DNA from: Trametes villosa | Lineage: Eukaryota; Basidiomycota; Agaricomycetes; Polyporales; Polyporaceae | Length of the DNA: 64,000 nucleotides | NCBI GenBank assembly: GCA_002964805.2 | Contig: PUDQ02000066.1 | Location: forward strand, 620,001-684,000 | Reading direction: 5' to 3' | Shown: positions 57,674 through 64,000 of the stretch, piece after piece | How positions within the stretch are numbered: the first letter of the stretch is position 1 | Layout of the letters: every line of letters begins with the position of its first letter | Position numbers and translations under genes: made by a program | The notes under the pieces: model-generated | Told to the model about the DNA's origin: nothing | Databases searched by the model: none | Seen by the model: only the letters and a program-made list of their open reading frames with translations

Positions 57674-57936
57674 GTTTCGCGCGTGTCTGAACGAGACACA
57701 GGAACTGCGGTAGACGAGAGAGCGAAAGCAATTGGAAAGCAAAGACTCAGAGCAGTCGCGCGCGTGTGGCAGGGGCTGTTTATGGGCGCTTGCTACCGCA
57801 AGCGGCGCGGCAAGTTCCGGCGCCGTCGACGTCGTGGCGCTTAACGCGTCGTCGAGCGGTGCAACGCCGACTACGCCGCGGACGACGACGGGCTCTACCT
57901 TACCACGGCTTGCCTTTAACCACTACATGACTCTGC
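57674..57936. promoter_or_regulatory. Divergent promoter region, DUF262 / NIPA
   Basis: Only 263 bp lie between two divergent start codons. It must hold both promoters and leaders. A 'cctttaac' word 25 bp before the right-hand start is the only AT-rich element; no good TATA box is present. Confidence 0.45.
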
Positions 57937-59965
57937 ATGGACGCCGCAACTCTCAATGCCACCTCTCCTCTAGACCTCGCGGCTGCCGTGGCAATGCAGG
58001 AGCCAGCTCTCGATGACCCGGTACCTGCACACCACGCCAACCCCGTCGTGGCCTTTATAATTGGACTCGCTATAGTCACTCTCGCGTCAATCCTTAACGC
58101 TGCCGGGCTCAACTTGACGAAACTAGACCACGTGAGCCCTATATCCTCTGAAGAGCGAGCGGGGGCGTACTGACAGGGTACAGGTCCGCACGAGCGCGAT
58201 CCCGAAGTCTGCACGGAGAAAGGAGTACTTACGACCATTATGGCTTCTCGGCATGATATTGTACATGTGAGTGCTCACTTTGCCGCAGGTCCCTGCGCAT
58301 TGCTGACTAGTCTCTTTCAAGTCTATCACAACTAATTGGAAGCACGCTCGCACTCGAATACATGCGCGCAGGTGCGTCTCCTTGATCTCGCACGACCAGA
58401 AGTGCATCTCATCAACTCTACCGCAGAGTATGTTGCGCCCCTCGGATCCACATCCCTAATCTTCAACTTCCTCTTCGCTAAATTCTTGGTCAATACCCCC
58501 GTCACGAAGAACGATATCTACGTACGCGGCGTCGCTTTCCCTCTTCCTTGGACATGTCCTCACTGCCTATACTCAGGGTACCATCATAGTAATTCTCGGA
58601 GTCATCGGCATCGTCGCGTTCGGCTCCATTAATAGCGGCCTTGGCACGGAGACGGACGCGCGGCACCTCACATACCTCTGGACGCGCGGAAACTGGCTCG
58701 CATACTTCTTCTTCATGGCGTTCGCGCTCATCCTCCTCTACAACTTCACGTTGCAGCTCGACCAGGTGCTCACCGCGCGTGGCGACCTCAACTCGGAGCC
58801 CTTCGCCGGGATGCGCGCGCGAGCAGGGGCGTTGCCACCTGCAACGTCCTTCATCGGTCGGATCTTCGCTTTCTGGCGCGACGCCACACTGTGGTCACGG
58901 GAGAAGCTTGAATCGTGGACGGCCCCGCACGACGACAAGCGTATCGCTTGGACTCTGGGTATCGGTTGGGCTTGCTGCGGTGGCGGCCTTGCAGGCGGAT
59001 GTCTTGTGTTTGCCAAGGCTGCGTAAGTGGCTTCGCCTCGACCCACTCGAAACACCTCTCTGATGATCCCAACTCCAGCGTGAAGTTGATATCCGGTGCC
59101 GTGTCGCACGAGAACACCGGCAACCAGTTTGGGCAGGCGTCGTCCATATTCACCTTCATCCTTCTCGCTGTGACTGCGATCTGTCAAATCATCTGCCTTA
59201 ACAAGGGCCTCGCGATATACGACTCCACGCTCGTCGTACCAGTCTTCTATGGTGTTTACACCGGACTGGGGTAAGTACTCAACTTCCTTTGGGCCATGGA
59301 CGATGCTAACCTTTCACTACTAGCTTCCTCGACTCATTGGTATGCCAGCCTGAGATCGCATGCGCGCAAGTAGTTGGCTAACGTCTGTGCAGATATTCAA
59401 CGACGAAGTCGACGCGTATCAATCATGGACGCTCTTCCTTGTCTTCGTCTCCATGATCGTGCTCGTCTCTGGCGTTGTCTTGTTGACATACAAGAAGCCC
59501 GACGACAAGGGCGCGCACCCAACATCCGCCGTACCCCTTTCTTCCCGTGGACGCCGTACTCGTACGAAGGGCGACCCGGGAGACGACGAAGAGGAGGCTC
59601 TGCGCGACCTGGAAGATGGCGAGCAGGAGGAGGTCGTGTGGCAGCTTGGCGAAGCCAGCGACGAAGAGGACGACGACGGACGGCGGTCTCCGCGCCCAAC
59701 CTCACCACGTCCCCACGGCTCGCCACGGTTACAACGGCGTGCTTCGGGGATGAAGCTGGGCATGGGCTCAGGCCAACCGCGACAACGTGGCGAGGGCGAG
59801 CAGGAGAGCATGCTCGCGAGCCACGAAGCGGAGGAAGACGAGAGCGAACGCCGCGAGTCGACATCGTCTGATGCCACGCTGGCGCGGCCGGATACCGCGG
59901 CGTTCGTCGACGACGAGGGGTTCGGGCCGTGGAAGGCCAACGGGAGCGGGAAGCTGAGTGCGTAG
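57937..59965 (+). CDS. NIPA-type magnesium transporter (DMT superfamily)
   Basis: Polytopic membrane protein of the NIPA family, which moves Mg2+ at the plasma membrane or endosomes. After MDAATLNATSPLDLAAA come nine or so hydrophobic helices, including VVAFIIGLAIVTLASIL, LLGMILYILSQLIGSTL and VILGVIGIVAFGSI. Between helices lie the family blocks EYVAPLGSTSLIFNFLFAKFL and LNKGLAIYDSTLVVPVFYG. A long loop (WTRGNWLAYFFFMAFALILL onward to KAAVKLISG) separates the halves. The C-terminal cytosolic tail of about 170 residues is acidic and Ser-rich (GDDEEEALRDLEDGEQEE). Six or so short introns. The tail is longer than in animal NIPA proteins. The fold is firm; the ion is inferred from the family. 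Confidence 0.9.
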
Positions 59966-60764
59966 GTAAGACGTGCATGATGAGCATTACCCGGGACTTG
60001 TACAGCCCTCGGGACCCGCAATAGCAGTTGTAACATTCTCAAACCACCTACCACACGCGGCGCGCCGGCCCCCGCCAATAGGGTTTGTTCCATCCTCTTT
60101 CGTTGACTTCCAATGAATGCACGAAGTCCACTTCGGAGAAGGGCTCGCGCTTCTCTGTTGATGAACACCATCCCGCTAACAACCCCCGCATTCCTGACCA
60201 TTTCCGCACGGGTCCCATGGTGCCTACCGTGCGGTGCCGTACCCCGCACTCACAGCATCGAAAACGCTCGAAGGCACCGAGGGCCGGCATCGACGTTCTC
60301 GGACAAGACAAGGTAAAGTTCAAAGCCTATCTTTGGTGCCGTGCCGGGGCAATTGCGGGTAAAGGTGGATATGTCCGCATCCAATGCCCTCCTGCGCGCC
60401 CCTGCGACGATTTTCCGGACAGGCTTCTCAACTTGTGCGCGTGGTTCACGTGCCGCATCTGTCCTGCTGGTGGCGGCCGCTATTCATGGTGGCGCGCGGC
60501 CGCTGGCAAGGGGGTACGGCGTTCAACTCCTCATCAATACGGGGCTTTCGCGGGCGAATAGATCTGCTGGCCCCCGTTATGCCTCCGCGGGCGCCGCGAC
60601 GTGACGGATCCACGCTGCCTCCTGGTCAGATGCATGCGTATGTCGGTGCATGACGCTTCGTCGACAGGGCAGGTATATTAGCTCGAGGGCTCCTCTTACG
60701 GTCGTCGAGCCCCCGCCCCACACCTCGGTATATCCTCCAGCTCTTCGGCACCCGGTATCAAGAC
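59966..60764. other. 800 bp spacer with esterase promoter
   Basis: No gene recognised; a 158-codon frame at 60085-60561 has no family resemblance. The region just before the esterase carries a TATA element. Confidence 0.5.
60674..60680 (+). promoter_or_regulatory. TATA box of the acetyl xylan esterase
   Basis: TATATTA, 85 bp upstream of the start codon. Inducible plant-wall-degrading enzymes of fungi often have TATA-containing promoters. Confidence 0.45.
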
Positions 60765-62191
60765 ATGTTCTCGTTCTCCAGGACGCTCAGCTTCGTCGCG
60801 CTCGCCGGCCTCGTCGCAGGCCAGGCCGCCGAGTGGGGCCAATGCGGCGGCATCGGCTTCTCCGGTGCAACCACCTGTGGTACGTCCCTCCTCCCTCCTC
60901 ACCCTTCATGCGAAACACAACTCACTCCATGACCAACGCACAGTGTCCGGCACGGCATGCGTGAAGCTTAACGACTACTACTCGCAGTGCCAGCCCGGCG
61001 CCGCCGCCCCTGCGCCGACCTCCGCCTCCGCCCCCGCCCCCTCGCCCACCCAGCCCGCGGGCCCTGCGCCCTCGAACCCGTCCACGCCGACGGGCCCCGG
61101 CCTGAGCTCGATCCCGGCGTCGACGCTGCACCAGATCACGAACTTCGGCACGAACCCGAACAACATCGGTATGTTCGTGTACAAGCCCGCGCGCGTCGCG
61201 GCGAAGCCGGCGCTCATCGTCGCCAGCCACTGTACGTCGCGTTCTGTGCGTTCGAGGTGCAGAAGGAGAGGGGATGCTGATATGTGGGCTGTGGTGTAGA
61301 CTGCTCGGGCACCGCTCAGGCTTACTTCACGGGCTCGAAGTACGCTCAGCTCGCTGAGACTTACGGCTATGTCGTGCTCTTCCCCAACTCCGTAAGTCAC
61401 GGTGCCTCCTCTGTGTCTACACCACATTGTAACACCCAATCCTCTAGCCTCACTCCGGCACCTGCTGGGACGTCTCCTCCGACGCGACGCTCACGCACAA
61501 CGGCGGCGGCGACTCCATCGGCATCGCATCCGCGGCGCGCTTCGCGATCGCCAACTGGGGCGTCGACCCCGAGCGCGTCTTCGCCGTCGGCACCTCGTCC
61601 GGCGCGATGATGACGAGCGTGCTCGCGGGCGCGTACCCCGACATCTTCAAGGCGGGAATCGTCGACTCCGGCGTCGCCTTCGGCTGCTTCGCCGTCCCCG
61701 GACAGCCCGACGACAGCTGGAACTCGCAGTGTTCGACTGGAAAGATGATCCTCACTGGCGCGCAGTGGGTCAGTACTTTCCTGGTGGACTTCCCTGCGCT
61801 GGAGCGTTGGCTCACGCATCTGTGCTACAGGCTCAGAAGGTCTTCAACGCATTCCCCGGCTACACTGGCCCTCGCCCGAAGATGCAGGTCTGGCACGGAA
61901 CCATGTACGTCTTTTTATCTTGTACCTATACTTCCACTGGTGCTTACAATACCGCCTCCCCTCAGCGACACCACCCTCTACCCGCAGAACTTCTGGGAGG
62001 AGATCAAGCAGTGGACGACCGTGTTCGGCTACCCCAGCACCCCCATCTCGAACGTGTCCGAGTCGTACCTCCCGCGCGGGTACTCGAACGCGACGTTCGG
62101 CCCCAACTTCCAGGCGATCCTCGCGCAGAACGTCGGCCACACCGTGCCGCTGTTCGAGCAGCAGTACCTCGAGTTCTTCGGCATCGCGTGA
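60765..62191 (+). CDS. Secreted acetyl xylan esterase (CE1) with N-terminal CBM1
   Basis: Extracellular enzyme that removes acetyl groups from xylan, anchored to cellulose by a carbohydrate-binding module. The signal peptide (MFSFSRTLSFVALAGLVAGQ) leads into a CBM1 with four cysteines: EWGQCGGIGFSGATTC, continued after intron 1 by VSGTACVKLNDYYSQC. A Pro/Ser/Ala linker of about 45 residues follows. The esterase domain starts LHQITNFGTNPNN. The catalytic triad is visible: Ser in VGTSSGAM, Asp in HGTIDTTLYP (across an intron) and His in QNVGHTVPLFE. The paired cysteines of the family occur in GTCWDVSS, AFGCF and NSQCS. Five introns; about 370 residues. The order CBM1-linker-CE1 is common in white-rot fungi. 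Confidence 0.93.
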
Positions 62192-62600
62192 GGGGGCCGG
62201 TGCTCGGTTCTGGTTCGCTGTATTGGTAGCAAAATACATACGAATGCATTGGTTTCTGTCATACCACTTCTAATTCGCCTGACTGTTGCTGCTGTTGTGT
62301 ACGGCGTGCGCGGCACTGCGCAGTGCGTAAGTACTGCTAGAAACGCGTGGAGGGCTCGCGAAGGGTGGCCAACTAACGCTGGAACGCGATTGGACGCGAC
62401 GGTCGCGCGATGACCCGCGCGATTGGTCCGCGGGGGAGTGACGCTGAGTAAGATCTCAGATCTCCGATCGCGCGACGCTCACGACTGCGAAAGCAGCTTG
62501 CTCAGCTCCTCCTCTCCCCCCTCCCGTCCATCTAGCTGATATTTGACTCGTGTTCCCCTACAACTGCTGTTAATACCCTCTACTCCCATCCTCACTCCCT
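62192..62600. other. 400 bp spacer, nothing recognised
   Basis: Holds the esterase 3' region and the promoter of the TCP11-like gene. The words cgcgatt and gatcgcgcgac recur at 62388-62475 without clear order. The final 100 bp are a CT-rich leader. Confidence 0.5.
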
Positions 62601-64000
62601 ATGGAGCAGCTTGTCGCCAAACTGCAGTTTCAGGCTCGCGCGCATCCCGCGAGCACCGTCCTCAAACGCGCTGTCGCCGAGTGCCGTTACCTCTTGAACG
62701 CAGTGCGATTTCACGCGCCGGATGTGAAGGAGAAGTTCGGAGAGCTGCGAAGGGACCTAGACATTCTGGCCACACAGGGACTCTGGGAGCCGACAAGAGA
62801 GGACGAGGACTCGCTCGTCCAGCTGCAGGAACGGCTCGGCCTCGTCCCCGCGGACGGTGCGCACGAAGGCCATAACCACATAAATAACATCGAGCATGTT
62901 ACGGCCACTCCACGCGCGAGATCTACAGAACGCGCTCGATCAGCGGAGCGCGCTCAAATACCCGACCATCCCAAACCTCCTCAGCGGCCCTCAGGGCAGC
63001 CCACGGATAGTCACGGCAAGCCAGGAGGACAAGATATCTCCATAGTCCAACTTCCCCCAGACCAAACGCCATTGATCCCTGTATCAACCACCGTTCCAAC
63101 TGTTCTACCCTTGGAGCTCGTCCAAGTGCTCAACCATACCTTCTTCCTTCACTTCCTCGCGACAGACCCGCAGCGCGTTCTACCCCCGGGGAAGTCACTT
63201 CTGTCGGTGATGACATCACCGCGCGCGCAGGCCCGCCAACAGGAAGGTGAGGCGGTCAAGCTCGAAGGGCGCATTCACGACATTGTGCATAGAGCTTTCT
63301 GGGAAGATGTGAGTCCAAGTCTGCCTGCTGAACTTGCCAATAATGCTGAATAATTCGCGTTACCTCCATAGGCACTAAAAACATTGTCTGATCCCTCGCC
63401 TGCCGTACAGCTACCCCGACTCAAGGGTCTATACGAGGATCTACTGGTCGTACTGAAGCCCCTGCTTTCCCGCAACCACCCAGTTTTGGTCACACTTTCC
63501 TCCCCTCTATCACCCACGTCTTCGCCTCTACGATCCGCTATAATGCACCTACGGGAGATACTTGCGGCCCTGCGCGAGCGGTGTGCTCCCGCGCGCGACG
63601 CATACATCGACCAACTCATCGCGAACGTCGACGAACCGAGCCAGTTGGCCTCCACACCCGAACTCGCAAAGGTCGTGGTCGATACAACGCGGGCCATCCT
63701 GGAGCTTACAGAGGCGATGAAGGACGACCTCTCCCAGTTCGTGCTGGGTGAGATGGACGAGAAGGACTTAAAGGCGGTTATCACCCAACAGGCGATGTTG
63801 CGCGAGAAGTCGCTCGTCCTCCAGCTTTGGCCGCCCAGTCGTATCGAACCCGCATGGAAGGCGTGGATAGACGAGCTTCAACCCGCCGCATTCCCAGGAG
63901 TAGATCCGATACAGCTGGCTCATGGTCGTTGGATCGTCAGGCTGGTGCAGGCCCTTGGAGCCGGGAACCCCGTCGTCTGCCCGCATCCTACTGTCCGAAT
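62601..64000 (+). CDS. TCP11/Sok1 family protein (5' part, runs off the window)
   Basis: T-complex 11 family; yeast Sok1 is linked to cAMP/PKA signalling. The visible part is about 440 codons in two exons, joined by an intron that starts gtgagtcc at about 63310 and ends ccatag at about 63371. The start MEQLVAKLQFQARAHPASTV follows a CT-rich leader. The N-terminal block (residues 1-100) is helical (VAECRYLLNAVRFHAPDVKE). A Ser/Pro/Arg-rich linker follows. The TCP11 domain begins near residue 190: LELVQVLNHTFFLHFL, FWEDALKTL, LKGLYEDLLVVLKPLL and ILELTEAMKDDLSQF are typical blocks. The open frame reaches the last base, so the C-terminus lies outside. A transport or signalling role is known only for relatives. 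Confidence 0.85.

Noticed and set aside
1..64000. CRISPR array, prophage or bacterial operon
   Set aside because: No regularly spaced direct repeats; genes have spliceosomal introns and eukaryotic families throughout.
1..64000. Mating-type locus
   Set aside because: No homeodomain pair, pheromone receptor or mitochondrial intermediate peptidase gene was seen.

Overview
The window looks like a nuclear contig of a filamentous basidiomycete (Agaricomycetes, probably a wood-decay fungus). The sequence is GC-rich. Genes are packed on both strands and broken by many 48-65 nt introns with GT..AG ends and CTAAC/CTGAC-type branch sites. The gene content is fungal: a DASH subunit, Mediator Med14, a fungal-type ZZ/EF-hand protein and a secreted CBM1-linked acetyl xylan esterase. 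I see no bacterial operon, CRISPR array, rRNA, tRNA or intact transposon. CDS coordinates run from start codon to stop codon on the genome and include introns.

Left part (1-5.2 kb): the last 14 codons of a gene, then about 5 kb with no supported protein gene. That stretch holds degenerate tandem repeats and at least six perfect-looking introns, so it is probably a spliced non-coding or decayed transcript. From 5.2 to 31 kb come a palmitoyl-protein thioesterase, an M1 aminopeptidase, DASH subunit Dad2, a SCY1-like pseudokinase (Cex1/SCYL1), a large disordered protein with a C-terminal membrane anchor, a proline/serine-rich protein, Mediator Med14 and a small coiled-coil protein.

Middle part (31-48 kb): a FAM72-family zinc protein with long disordered extensions, two tandem intronless metallo-beta-lactamase (lactonase-like) genes, an iron-alcohol-dehydrogenase/maleylacetate-reductase-like enzyme with an altered metal site, and a large protein with a helical N-terminus, an EF-hand and two ZZ zinc fingers. 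Between them are gene-poor spacers with a possible retroelement relic and possible spliced non-coding RNAs.

Right part (48-64 kb): two orphan single-pass membrane proteins, cohesion factor DCC1, a nuclear-looking DUF262 protein that needs a 7-nt micro-exon, a NIPA-type Mg2+ transporter, the CBM1-CE1 acetyl xylan esterase, and the 5' part of a TCP11/Sok1 family gene running off the end.

Most genes are unrelated housekeeping functions in ordinary eukaryotic order. The only obvious functional cluster is the lactonase-like pair, with the reductase-like gene nearby. Three divergent pairs share short promoters: aminopeptidase/DAD2, SCY1-like/membrane-anchored protein, and DUF262/NIPA.
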